Shown: piece by piece, positions 7,298-15,712 of the stretch | Layout: each line of letters starts with the position of its first letter | Position numbering within the stretch: the first letter of the stretch is position 1 | Source of the DNA: a virus | IMG/VR virus record: IMGVR_UViG_3300006076_000025 | Location: 1 to 25,287 of that record | Direction: 5' to 3' (one strand) | Length of the DNA: 25,287 nt | Position numbers and translations under genes: made by a program | The notes under the pieces: generated by a model | Database searches by the model: none | What the model was told of the DNA's origin: nothing | What the model saw: the letters and a program-made list of their open reading frames with translations, nothing else

Positions 7298-10200
7298 TGG
7301 GTGGTAATTATGGTGGCTTAGGTGGTTTAGCTGGTGGTAATTATGCTAGAGGTTATTTAGCTGGAGAGAAACAAGCAGATGATTTAAAAACATCAGAATT
7401 AAATAGGCGACTAGCAGAAGAGCATTGGAAATTACAAGCCCAGCAGATGCAACAAGAGATACAAGATAAAGCTCTACAACTTAGAGCTAAGAATGAGATA
7501 GCTAATGATACTTTTAGTAATACACAAGAGAGTGAAACACCTGCTACTAATGAGCAGACTGCTCAGTTAGTTCAAGAGGCTATAAATACCTCTAAGCAAA
7601 CCCTTTCTGCATTAGTTAAAGATAAAGTTAATCAATATAATAGCACTGATAATGTGGAAAATAGAAAGAGGATAGTAGAGAATATTAAATCTCAAAACCT
7701 CCATAAACCTTTAGGAGTTCAAAATCCTAAAACATTAGAGGTAGCTGATGTTAGCGACGGGACTATTACTAAAGCGTATAACTATATGGAGAAGTATAGT
7801 AAGTCTCCTAAATGGACCAATTTAACACCAAAAGAAAAAGTTGAAAGAGTGAAACAGATGTTAGCTAGTGGAGATTTTGTAATGGCAGACGGTTATATAG
7901 TTAGAGCTAAAGATTTAGGTAAAGCTTTAGGAGTAACTCCTTTGGTTAATAACTCTAACATTAATATTAACAATAATACTAACCCTGCTGGAGTGGTAAA
8001 TAATGATAATAGAGCTACTACTCCTACACTTCAAACTCTTCCTAATGCAGGTGGGGGAGGTGGAGGTAGTTATGGAGGAACTCCTAACACTATTAGAGCT
8101 AATAACTCTAATAGCTCTGAACACCCATTAAATGATGATGCAGTAGAGTTAATGAATGCTGTTAGGGGATTAACCTCTAACACTACTGGAACAGTAGATT
8201 CTAATACCTCTACTGTAATCGATACAAATAATTCTGTAATTGATACAAATAGTCCCTCTACATCTAATGACCACTCAATGAGTAATGATGCTAGAGGAGT
8301 AGAAACACCTAAATATAAACAAACTTATTTAGACTTAATAAACAGTTATGATGATAATAACTCTATCTTCTCAGAGGAGGGTAGTAAGAAAAAAGATTAT
8401 ATTGAAGGTTATAATAATTTACACCCTGCTAATCAAAGTGAATTAGATTTATTTACTGCTTTAAATAAAGACCCTGATATTATTAATAAATATTATAAAT
8501 TTAAAACAGAGGGTAGTAGTGGAGATAAAGATTTACTGCCACTAGAAAATGATATTAAAGCTATAAGAAAATCTATGGAAGAGAAATATGGTGCTAATTG
8601 GAATAAAAAATCTATTGGAGAAGAGAAATCTAAACAAATAGGTAATGAGTATAAAGAGAAAATAGATGCACTAAGACTTAAGTATGACCGTGAATCATTA
8701 CCTAATGGCACTGAGATACCGCTTAATAAAGACCAATATTTACCCTCTATAGCTCAAGTGTTTGGACAGACTTATGATGAGTTAATAAAAGCAGGTTATA
8801 CCCCTGAGCAGATTAAAGAGGAGTATCAAAAAGCTATATGGGAGAGTGGTATAGATGAATATAGTAATTTTAATAGAGTTGCTACCATAGAGTATGATAG
8901 AGAAAAACCTCGAAAATACTCTGATGACCCTGTTAAACCTATTAGTGATAAAGAGTATAAAGACTTCTTAAAATCATTCCCAGTAACTATTACTCCTAAT
9001 ATTCCTAACATCAAGAAAGAGTTTATACCACGCATTATTAAAGGTAAAAGAGGAGTTACTAAAGGTATAGTAGTCCATAGAACTGCTGGTAGCACTGCTC
9101 AAAGCGCTATTAATGAATTTAAGAATGGTAGAAGAGGAGTAGGGGTTCCTTATGTTATTGATAAAGACGGAACTATATATTGGTTAGCTCCTGATGAAGC
9201 TAAAACTTGGCATACCAAAGGTGGAGGTAATAACACTACTGTAGGGATAGAGGTTGTAGGCGCTCCTAAAGGTGGTAAGTATGAACCAATGACTAAAGCT
9301 CAAAAACAATCATTAGCTAACCTTATCTTACATTTAAGTCAAAAATATAATTTAAACCCTAATAGAGATGTCGTGGGGCATATAGTTACTGATAGTCGTA
9401 AAGGTTATAACGAGGGTAAAGAGGAGGTAGAACAGGTTAAAGATTTACTATCTCAGAGACCTAATGTGGATAAAGCTATTAAGTCTGATACAGGAACTTT
9501 TGATGCAGATAACCCTGTCTTTGATTATAAAGATAAAATTAAATTATTTAATAATAAAAAAGTAGATACTTATTTTGAGCCTCCTACTGATTGGAAGAGA
9601 GAACCACAAAAAAGAGAAACTGTATTAGCTAACCCTTACTATAAAATAGAATATGCTAATAAAAGACCTATGAAGTTTGATATACCTCTTGATAAACAAA
9701 ATACGCTAGAGGAGATAGTTGGTAAGAAGATGTATGATACCACTACCCCCTCTAAGCCATTGGATATGGTTACCACTACATCTAATGAGCAAACTCAAAC
9801 ATCTAATGACTACTCTTCAAGTGCTAATGGAGTTACAACCTATCAGCAACTAGTAAATAACTCTGAACTACCTAGAACTACTAGATTAACTCTATTAGCT
9901 GGTTATGGAGATTTAAGACCTACTATTCAAAAAGAGTTAGACTTTTTCTCTACTCTAATGCCTAACGCTACTCCACAAGAGCTATTGAAATTCTATGCAG
10001 ACTATAAATCTAAAGGTAGTAGTGGTAATAGAGCATTATCATTAGTTGAAAAAGGTATGAACGGCTTAAGAAGCTTTATGGCTGAAAGATATGGTTCTGA
10101 TTGGGAGAGTAAACCTGAATTACAAGAAATCTATAAAAAGAAACTTGATGAACTATGGACCAGAACTAGAGGTGGTGGAACTACTGAATTAAGTGAGAAT

Positions 10201-10980
10201 AGTGATGTAGAGACTATTCAAAATCTACAAAAACTCTATAACACATACTCAGCTAAAGATGATATACCTACTGAAGTAGTAAATAATGCTTTGGCAGAGG
10301 AAGCAAGATTAAAGAATGACCCTACAATTAAAGAGTATAAAAAACAAGCATTGGCTAAAGTAGAGATAGCTCAAGAGGCTACTAGATTAGCTAATAAAAT
10401 AGATGAAATGGCTAAAGCTGGAACTCTTAATAAGAATGTTATTAAAGAAGTAGGGCAAATGGTTAGTGAGTATTTTAACAAAGGAGTTTTACCTACTGAT
10501 TGGGAGAAAAAAGTAGAAGCTACTGCTGGAACTAATACAGAGCTAACTATGTTAATTAAACGCTACCTAAATTCTATGTCTGGACAAAGTTATACAACTA
10601 AAGAGATGCAAAGTTATGCGGAGATGCTAGGAGATAAGTTTGGACAAACTCCACACATCGCTATTCAACGACTCAGAGCCTTTGCAGATAGTAACGCTAG
10701 ACAAGCTGAATACGCTATTGATATATTAGGGAAAATGGGTAGAGGTGGTTCAGCTTTATACATTAAATCTATTCTCAAATCATTACCTAGAGTAGAAACT
10801 AATAACCATAATGGAGTTAATAATAATAATAATAATAATAATCCTACTAATCAAGAGCAAAAAGTCTATGAACCTAAAACTAAAGTAGAATTAAAACAGT
10901 TACCTGATAACTCTTTAGTAAGGTTGTTTGGTAAATTATGGATTAAGAGAGGTAATAAATTAGAGGAGTATAAACAATGA
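7297..10980 (+). CDS. Large internal virion protein with embedded N-acetylmuramoyl-L-alanine amidase domain
   Basis: The 1227-residue product contains an Amidase_2/PGRP-type domain at about residues 580-715: GIVVHRTAG (H594), VPYVIDKDGTIYWL, TWHTKG (H639) and VVGHIVTDSRKGYNEG (H695). H594 and H695 are in the positions of zinc ligands; the usual third ligand (Cys or Asp near the end of the last motif) is not obvious. The domain would cut peptidoglycan during DNA entry, as in other podoviral internal proteins. On either side of it is a copy of a ~130-residue module (about 340-475 and 845-970). The N-terminus (residues 20-70) is a long charged helix; the C-terminus has eight consecutive Asn. Start is fixed by a TAATG overlap and GGAGG five to six bases before it; it ends in an ATGA overlap with the next gene. 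Confidence 0.75.
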   Translation: MGGNYGGLGGLAGGNYARGYLAGEKQADDLKTSELNRRLAEEHWKLQAQQMQQEIQDKALQLRAKNEIANDTFSNTQESETPATNEQTAQLVQEAINTSKQTLSALVKDKVNQYNSTDNVENRKRIVENIKSQNLHKPLGVQNPKTLEVADVSDGTITKAYNYMEKYSKSPKWTNLTPKEKVERVKQMLASGDFVMADGYIVRAKDLGKALGVTPLVNNSNININNNTNPAGVVNNDNRATTPTLQTLPNAGGGGGGSYGGTPNTIRANNSNSSEHPLNDDAVELMNAVRGLTSNTTGTVDSNTSTVIDTNNSVIDTNSPSTSNDHSMSNDARGVETPKYKQTYLDLINSYDDNNSIFSEEGSKKKDYIEGYNNLHPANQSELDLFTALNKDPDIINKYYKFKTEGSSGDKDLLPLENDIKAIRKSMEEKYGANWNKKSIGEEKSKQIGNEYKEKIDALRLKYDRESLPNGTEIPLNKDQYLPSIAQVFGQTYDELIKAGYTPEQIKEEYQKAIWESGIDEYSNFNRVATIEYDREKPRKYSDDPVKPISDKEYKDFLKSFPVTITPNIPNIKKEFIPRIIKGKRGVTKGIVVHRTAGSTAQSAINEFKNGRRGVGVPYVIDKDGTIYWLAPDEAKTWHTKGGGNNTTVGIEVVGAPKGGKYEPMTKAQKQSLANLILHLSQKYNLNPNRDVVGHIVTDSRKGYNEGKEEVEQVKDLLSQRPNVDKAIKSDTGTFDADNPVFDYKDKIKLFNNKKVDTYFEPPTDWKREPQKRETVLANPYYKIEYANKRPMKFDIPLDKQNTLEEIVGKKMYDTTTPSKPLDMVTTTSNEQTQTSNDYSSSANGVTTYQQLVNNSELPRTTRLTLLAGYGDLRPTIQKELDFFSTLMPNATPQELLKFYADYKSKGSSGNRALSLVEKGMNGLRSFMAERYGSDWESKPELQEIYKKKLDELWTRTRGGGTTELSENSDVETIQNLQKLYNTYSAKDDIPTEVVNNALAEEARLKNDPTIKEYKKQALAKVEIAQEATRLANKIDEMAKAGTLNKNVIKEVGQMVSEYFNKGVLPTDWEKKVEATAGTNTELTMLIKRYLNSMSGQSYTTKEMQSYAEMLGDKFGQTPHIAIQRLRAFADSNARQAEYAIDILGKMGRGGSALYIKSILKSLPRVETNNHNGVNNNNNNNNPTNQEQKVYEPKTKVELKQLPDNSLVRLFGKLWIKRGNKLEEYKQ
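10819..10842 (+). repeat. (AAT)8 microsatellite encoding eight asparagines
   Basis: Eight perfect AAT codons run inside the 3' part of the amidase-containing gene, just before the final ~45 residues. Unit length three keeps the frame if the copy number changes. Confidence 0.9.
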
Positions 10981-13049
10981 GTAACTCTACCATTGATATA
11001 GATTCATTACCTAATGAGTTAAATATAGATTCATTACCTGATAATTTCTCTAATGATAAGCAAACTCAACCTAATAACAGTAGTGAGACTAGAAGTAAAG
11101 TTCCTGACTTTACTTCTGCTAAAACCATTGATATAGACTCATTACCTAATGAGTTAAATATAGATTCATTACCTGATAATTTCTATGTTAATAGTAGTCC
11201 TACCAAAACTAATAACTCTTATAATATAGAGAAAATTAATACTCAAAAAGAACTAGACCGTATGGATTTATGGTTTAACACTCTTCAAAAAACTCCATAC
11301 AAAGCCTTTAGTAATTTTGGTAGATTAGTAGGAGATACTATTGGAGATGATGAAGTTAAGAATTATTGGGATAGAGAGCATAAAAAAGTCTCTAAAGATA
11401 TAGATGATAACTTAAATAAATTACATATCACTAACTCCTTACAGAGAGAAGTATTAGGTAATGCCTTTGGAATAACCGCTGGATTTTTAACTCCGTTTAA
11501 GGGTGGGCTTTTATCTGGTATAGGTAATGGATTAGTAGGTGGTGGAGCTTATGGACTTATGGTTGAACCTAATTTAAAAGAGGTAGCTAAAGATGCTGTA
11601 ATTAGTGGTGGAGCAGTTGGAACATTAACAATGTTAGCTTACCCACTTAAACAATTAAAAAAGATAATGGGAGATGGGGATTTTATCCAACTCTCAAAGT
11701 TTAAAAGTTATAAAGATTTACCTCCTGCATTTAGAGAGAAAATAGACTATGTAGCTAAAACAGGAACTTATGAACCTGAAGAGTTATTTAATAATGTTAA
11801 AAAGTATGTAGGTAGTATAGAAAGAGATGAGAATATAGTAGAGCATTTAAATCCTGCTCATTATAAAGTATTTGATAATAAAGCTACTGATACCCCTATA
11901 TCTCACGCATTATTTAGTAAAGCTTTAGCGGAGACTGGTGGAACTAATGCTCAAAATAAGTTATTACAAGCTAACAAACTTAATCCAAAAGTAGCTGGTA
12001 ACTATGCTAGAGAGGCTAAAGCTCGTTATGAAACCTTAATGAAAACTGCTCCTAAAGAGTTACAAGAGATAATAGAAGTTAATACAAAACATTATGATAA
12101 CAATATCCCTGCTGTTAATTGGAGAGATGTTTATAATGAAGCTAAGGGATTAGATTTACCTAAAGAGTATGTAGATAGATTAGAAGCCTACTCACATTTA
12201 AACGACCATTATATAGCGCCTGTGTTACAAGGTAATCTTTCATCTGATGTGCCTGAGTTTATAAAGAATGCTCTAGTTTCATCATCTGTTACTGGAACTC
12301 TAACTAGAGGGGTAATGTTAAATGTAATTAGTAGGATTAAACAACTCTATTCAATAGATGAGAGATTGATAAGAGATATAGCTCATATAGCAGAGAAAGA
12401 ACCTCTCAAACCTACTAAATTAGCTCAAATATTAGAAGAGAAAGCTAATATACCTCCTGAAGCTACTGCTAAGGTTATGGAGGAGGTTCTTAGTCCTAAT
12501 GACCACTCAATAAGTCCTAATGACCACTCAATAAGTCCTAATGACCACTCAATAAGTCCTAATGATTTAAGGACCAAAGCAGAGCAAGTTAAGAAAGAGA
12601 CTTATGACCCTAATAAAGCTAAGCAGGTTAGGAAGGGTATTAATAGAATAGGTAGTTGGGATACTCACGGCTGGAAAGATGTATTAAACGATGATACTTA
12701 CATTAGTGGTAATGATGTTTATACATTTATCCGCAGTCAATTATTAGATAATCCTGAGTTTGGTTACAAAACCAAAGCTACTCTATTAGGATTAAAAGCA
12801 AGACCTAATAAGGCTGAGAGTGTTAATAAACAAGCTGAAGAGTTTGCTAAAGCTATACTTGATAAAGCAGACGGTAATGTAGATGAAGTTGCAAGAATGT
12901 TAGGAATAGTAATGGATACCAATCCTGAAGATTTTTATAAGTTTATCATTGAGAGGGATTACCCTAAGAAACATTATTGGGGCTTATTACCTTTAACAGC
13001 TCCTGTATATACACCATTTAACACAAAGGATAATAATGGGAAACAATAG
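10977..13049 (+). CDS. Second large internal virion / ejection protein, 690 aa
   Basis: No catalytic motif is seen. The N-terminus carries a duplicated segment (residues 5-24 and 50-69) built on the short motif IDSLP, present four times. Residues about 159-196 and 204-224 are rich in Gly, Ala and hydrophobic residues (TPFKGGLLSGIGNGLVGGGA), a plausible membrane-active region like those of ejection proteins. The rest is charged helix and linker, with a Ser-Pro-Asn-Asp-His repeat at residues 506-530. It begins in an ATGA overlap with the amidase-containing gene and has GAGGAG eight bases before the ATG; the next gene starts inside its end. Being paired with the 1227-aa protein suggests the roles of T7 gp15/gp16, DNA translocation into the host, but this is inferred from position and composition. 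Confidence 0.6.
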   Translation: MSNSTIDIDSLPNELNIDSLPDNFSNDKQTQPNNSSETRSKVPDFTSAKTIDIDSLPNELNIDSLPDNFYVNSSPTKTNNSYNIEKINTQKELDRMDLWFNTLQKTPYKAFSNFGRLVGDTIGDDEVKNYWDREHKKVSKDIDDNLNKLHITNSLQREVLGNAFGITAGFLTPFKGGLLSGIGNGLVGGGAYGLMVEPNLKEVAKDAVISGGAVGTLTMLAYPLKQLKKIMGDGDFIQLSKFKSYKDLPPAFREKIDYVAKTGTYEPEELFNNVKKYVGSIERDENIVEHLNPAHYKVFDNKATDTPISHALFSKALAETGGTNAQNKLLQANKLNPKVAGNYAREAKARYETLMKTAPKELQEIIEVNTKHYDNNIPAVNWRDVYNEAKGLDLPKEYVDRLEAYSHLNDHYIAPVLQGNLSSDVPEFIKNALVSSSVTGTLTRGVMLNVISRIKQLYSIDERLIRDIAHIAEKEPLKPTKLAQILEEKANIPPEATAKVMEEVLSPNDHSISPNDHSISPNDHSISPNDLRTKAEQVKKETYDPNKAKQVRKGINRIGSWDTHGWKDVLNDDTYISGNDVYTFIRSQLLDNPEFGYKTKATLLGLKARPNKAESVNKQAEEFAKAILDKADGNVDEVARMLGIVMDTNPEDFYKFIIERDYPKKHYWGLLPLTAPVYTPFNTKDNNGKQ
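10989..11184 (+). repeat. Pair of 61-bp direct repeats (10989-11049 and 11124-11184)
   Basis: The two copies differ at one base (GAT versus GAC, both Asp) and are 135 bp apart in the same frame. Each encodes TIDIDSLPNELNIDSLPDNF, itself two versions of an IDSLP unit. Near identity at the DNA level indicates recent duplication. Confidence 0.92.
12492..12565 (+). repeat. 21-bp tandem repeat, 3.5 perfect copies
   Basis: The unit AGTCCTAATGACCACTCAAT+A repeats exactly at 12492, 12513 and 12534, with a partial copy from 12555. It encodes the heptapeptide SPNDHSI. A 16-bp match to the unit (CTAATGACCACTCAAT) is found at 8264-8279 in the previous large gene. Confidence 0.95.
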
Positions 13050-13659
13050 TAGATTAACTTGTGGCGACGGTGGTTCAACTGGTAGAGATATTATTGATAC
13101 TATTAACTCTAATACATCTAAAATAGCGACTTTAGAAACTAATGTAAATAATAATATTGCTTCAATCTCTACTCTATCAACTCAAGTGAATAATAATACA
13201 GATATTATAAATAAGTTGATAGACAAGTTGATACCTAAAGTATCAACTAACTTGATAGAGACTAAATCATTAACTCTTAAAGATACAACTAATCCTATCT
13301 TACTACCTACATTTGATACTGTTATTGTAGAGAGAGGCGGATTAGTAGCAGATGTGGCTAACTATGCTTTAGTTAATGAGAGTGCTGGTAGTTTGGTGGG
13401 AGTTGATGTTAGTGTAGGATTAAATGTGGAGTTAGATAGTAATGAAGCTTTTGAAGTATTTATTTATTTAAATGACACTCCATTAAATACTACTGGTTTA
13501 ACTATTAAAGGAGAAGGTAGTGGTAAGCCAGTAACTCTATTTTGGAAAATACCTTTAAACATTAATAATGGCGATAAGTTAGATGTTAGAGGTAGGAATA
13601 AAGCTACAGGAGATTTAGATATTATAATTTATAATACTATATTGGAGGTATCACAATGA
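13036..13659 (+). CDS. Fibre-like protein: coiled-coil stalk plus jelly-roll-like C-terminal domain
   Basis: The 207-residue product begins with a polar segment, then residues about 15-65 form a heptad coiled coil rich in Asn, Thr and Ile (NTSKIATLETNVNNNIASIS), the usual stalk of a trimeric fibre. From about residue 90 onward the sequence is alternating beta strands and turns (DTVIVERGG, VDVSVGLNVELDS, FEVFIYLND, VTLFWKIPL), resembling compact jelly-roll or C1q-like receptor-binding or capsid-decoration domains. It starts inside the preceding gene after AAAGGA. It might be a head fibre, a tail tip or a decoration protein; the fold assignment is by pattern only. Confidence 0.5.
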   Translation: MGNNSRLTCGDGGSTGRDIIDTINSNTSKIATLETNVNNNIASISTLSTQVNNNTDIINKLIDKLIPKVSTNLIETKSLTLKDTTNPILLPTFDTVIVERGGLVADVANYALVNESAGSLVGVDVSVGLNVELDSNEAFEVFIYLNDTPLNTTGLTIKGEGSGKPVTLFWKIPLNINNGDKLDVRGRNKATGDLDIIIYNTILEVSQ

Positions 13660-13979
13660 CTGATGCAACTATGAACGACTTTAACTATACTCTTACTAAC
13701 CCTAATCCACATAAAGCAGTCTTTAATACTAGTGAAGCTGTAAGTGGAGGTAGTATAGATAATAATTTATTAGGTGCATATAACATTACTTATACTCCAT
13801 TTAGTAATACTCAACCTACTAGTCCTAATAATAGTAATAAAAAGGCTTGTAGTAACTACCCAGAAGGTAGTATGCCTTATTCTGTATGTATGCTGAATAA
13901 TTATGGTATGTCGTGGGGTAAAGGTAGAGAACCTAAGGTTAATTATCTAATTTTAACTGGAGATAATATGTGGCGCTAG
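13656..13979 (+). CDS. Orphan protein at the end of the late operon, 107 aa
   Basis: The ATG overlaps the preceding stop codon and has a strong ribosome binding site (GGAGG, about six bases upstream), so translation is well supported. The first 70 residues are polar, rich in Asn, Thr and Ser; the C-terminal 45 residues look more ordered, with two cysteines and aromatic residues (CSNYPEGSMPYSVCMLNNYG, then WGKG). No membrane segment is visible, so I do not call it a holin or spanin. I do not recognise a family. As the last late gene before a terminator it could be a minor virion protein. Confidence 0.55.
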   Translation: MTDATMNDFNYTLTNPNPHKAVFNTSEAVSGGSIDNNLLGAYNITYTPFSNTQPTSPNNSNKKACSNYPEGSMPYSVCMLNNYGMSWGKGREPKVNYLILTGDNMWR

Positions 13980-13986
13980 ATTAAAA

Positions 13987-14014
13987 GAGTTAGAGTTAAA
14001 TTTAACTCTAACTC
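13987..14014. terminator. Perfect 28-bp palindrome between convergent operons, candidate bidirectional terminator
   Basis: GAGTTAGAGTTAAA is followed immediately by its exact reverse complement. It lies in the 65-base gap between the end of the late (+) genes and the end of the early (-) genes, the place where a two-way terminator is expected. It is flanked by A-rich DNA on the left and weakly T/A-rich DNA on the right, without a long U tract, so it could also act as an RNA-processing or stabilising hairpin. Confidence 0.6.
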
Positions 14015-14044
14015 AATATAAATAATAACTATATTTAGACTTTT

Positions 14045-14266
14045 CTATATACTCTCTAAGTAATCTTTATCTTTGAAAGACTTTTCTATATACTCTTGAG
14101 CAGTTTTGAGAGTTGTAAGGTAAATACTATTAATATCTTTAATAATCTTATTTCTCTCCTCTTTGTTTTTGTAAGCAAATACGTGAGTATCCCCTCCAAC
14201 TACATCAAATAATACTAACTTTCTCTTTTTATCAACTCTATACCCATATATACACTTAATTTCCAT
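14045..14266 (-). CDS. Small orphan protein, 73 aa, end of early operon
   Basis: A GTG at 14269 and an ATG at 14266 are both possible starts; I prefer the ATG because it overlaps the TGA of the nuclease gene (TGATG) and lies eight bases after AGGA. The product starts with a small beta part (IKCIYGYRVDKKRKLVLFDV, then THVFAYK) followed by two charged helices. No family is recognised. It is the last gene of the replication operon. Confidence 0.5.
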   Translation of the reverse strand: MEIKCIYGYRVDKKRKLVLFDVVGGDTHVFAYKNKEERNKIIKDINSIYLTTLKTAQEYIEKSFKDKDYLESI

Positions 14267-14541
14267 CACACTATTCCTTTAATAAAATTCTTAACATCTT
14301 TAATATCTCTTGCTACAATAGCAGAACCTTTAGCGTCTCTTATTTGGTTTAATTTAATCTTCTGTAATTCAGAAACTCTACCATATTTAGTCTTAACCTC
14401 TATGGCTACAAAATGCCCTTTTATACAAGCTAGTATATCAGGCACTCCTGCTGTGTTAGCTTTAATAACTTTAGTAGCCCACCCCTCATCTAAGGAGTTG
14501 ATATATTTAAGTATCTTAGCTTGTATATCAGCTTCTTTCAT
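14266..14541 (-). CDS. VRR-NUC domain nuclease
   Basis: The 91-residue product is a single VRR-NUC domain of the usual phage length. It shows the PD-(D/E)xK-type core: GVPDILACIKGHFVAIEVK with Asp35 and the pair E48-x-K50, followed by the conserved S-E-L-Q (57-60), and an N-terminal Glu in MKEADIQ. Enzymes of this family cut structured DNA such as junctions or flaps. It overlaps the helicase gene upstream by 14 bases and the small orphan downstream by one base. A helicase next to a VRR-NUC nuclease is a common phage pair and suggests recombination or resolution of replication intermediates. Confidence 0.85.
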   Translation of the reverse strand: MKEADIQAKILKYINSLDEGWATKVIKANTAGVPDILACIKGHFVAIEVKTKYGRVSELQKIKLNQIRDAKGSAIVARDIKDVKNFIKGIV

Positions 14542-15712
14542 TAAAATCCTTTACCCAATTATCAAAACTTCTCTTAGTAAAATTTTTATGTTTCTTAGCA
14601 ACTTGATTATATACAGCTTCACTAAGTCCTCTTTTAACTAATAAGTAATCTACTTCTATTGGTTTATCTCTTTGCTTATTAGACTGTCTAGCTCTTCTTT
14701 GAATATATTTAGATGTTGAATAACTCATTGAATAGATAATAAGTTTATCAAATTGATGTAAATCAACTCCCTCTGCATACGCATCTCCTTGTAAAATAAG
14801 AGCATTTTTGAAATGCTGTCTTAACTTCTTACCTTCATTGACAAAATGGTGCATAATGACTATCTTATCAGAATCGCCATATAACTCTTTAATTTTAGTT
14901 ATTTTCTCAATGTTGAGATATATTTTATCTTTATAAACTCCCCCCTCTCTTTGATATATAGCATTCCTTAATTTCATTGGAGAGTCTAAAGGTTCTCCGT
15001 CTAATACTAATGTCCTAAGAGCCTTTTTAATATCATCTTTGGTAGTCTTATCCATATTAACATATATTAGATTATCAGTAGGACTATATTCAAATCCTGC
15101 ATCATCTCTACTAAACCATATAAAATTAGATTTAATTTTCTCTAAAACTTTATGGTTGTGGTAGTGAGTATAATCATTAACATAACCATAAGGTATCTTT
15201 TTTACCTTACTTATACCATACACATCAAAGAATTGATAAAAGGTATTAAACTCCCAAAAAGGACTATAAGCTCCTAAGAGTTTTAGTTGTGGATATATCT
15301 GTCCTATATGCTCTGCATAAGGAGTGGCAGAGAGGTATAAGATAGGAGTGTTTTTAACTACTTTTTCTACCTCTTTATATATCACTCCTTGCTTTGGAAT
15401 GGCAGAGAGGTATGCGTGAGCTTCATCAAGTATTACCACATCAAAGGATTGTTTAATATGTTTAACTTGATGATAGTTAGTAAGAGTAACTTTATTTTTT
15501 AAGTGTGGTAAGAGATTTAAAGTCTCCATTATACCTTCTAAAGCTTTCTTTTTAGTAATAATAAGAATTTTGTTATAATCCTCCACAGCTAAAAGGGCTG
15601 TTAAGGTTTTACCTGTCCTTTCCTCCATTGCAAGATAAGCCCAAGAACTACTCCTTAACAACTCTTTAGCCTTTTTAGCTATCTCTATTTGATAAGGGTA
15701 TGGTGTAATCAT
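14528..15712 (-). CDS. Superfamily 2 DNA helicase (DEAH-box, SNF2/Type III-like)
   Basis: The 394-residue product has the SF2 motifs in order: a Q-type element (YPYQ, 5-8), Walker A in the form MEERTGKT (29-36), DEAH (96-99), SAT (128-130), AEGVDL (313-318) and the arginine motif QRRARQSNKQR (338-348). It is compact for a helicase. The Walker A is MEERTGKT rather than GxGKT with two glycines, as in SNF2-like proteins (often E-M-G-L-G-K-T). It starts in an ATGA overlap with the preceding gene and has AAGGA seven bases before the ATG. It probably remodels DNA branches together with the overlapping VRR-NUC nuclease. Confidence 0.85.
   Translation of the reverse strand: MITPYPYQIEIAKKAKELLRSSSWAYLAMEERTGKTLTALLAVEDYNKILIITKKKALEGIMETLNLLPHLKNKVTLTNYHQVKHIKQSFDVVILDEAHAYLSAIPKQGVIYKEVEKVVKNTPILYLSATPYAEHIGQIYPQLKLLGAYSPFWEFNTFYQFFDVYGISKVKKIPYGYVNDYTHYHNHKVLEKIKSNFIWFSRDDAGFEYSPTDNLIYVNMDKTTKDDIKKALRTLVLDGEPLDSPMKLRNAIYQREGGVYKDKIYLNIEKITKIKELYGDSDKIVIMHHFVNEGKKLRQHFKNALILQGDAYAEGVDLHQFDKLIIYSMSYSTSKYIQRRARQSNKQRDKPIEVDYLLVKRGLSEAVYNQVAKKHKNFTKRSFDNWVKDFNERS

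Noticed and set aside
7927-9095. Antisense open frames opposite the amidase-containing gene, including hydrophobic ones
   Set aside because: Low stop density on the reverse strand follows from codon use; no ribosome binding sites and no recognisable domains, and the sense gene has a clear amidase domain.
13656-13979. Holin or spanin at the end of the late operon
   Set aside because: No transmembrane helix, signal peptide or lipobox is present in the 107-aa product.
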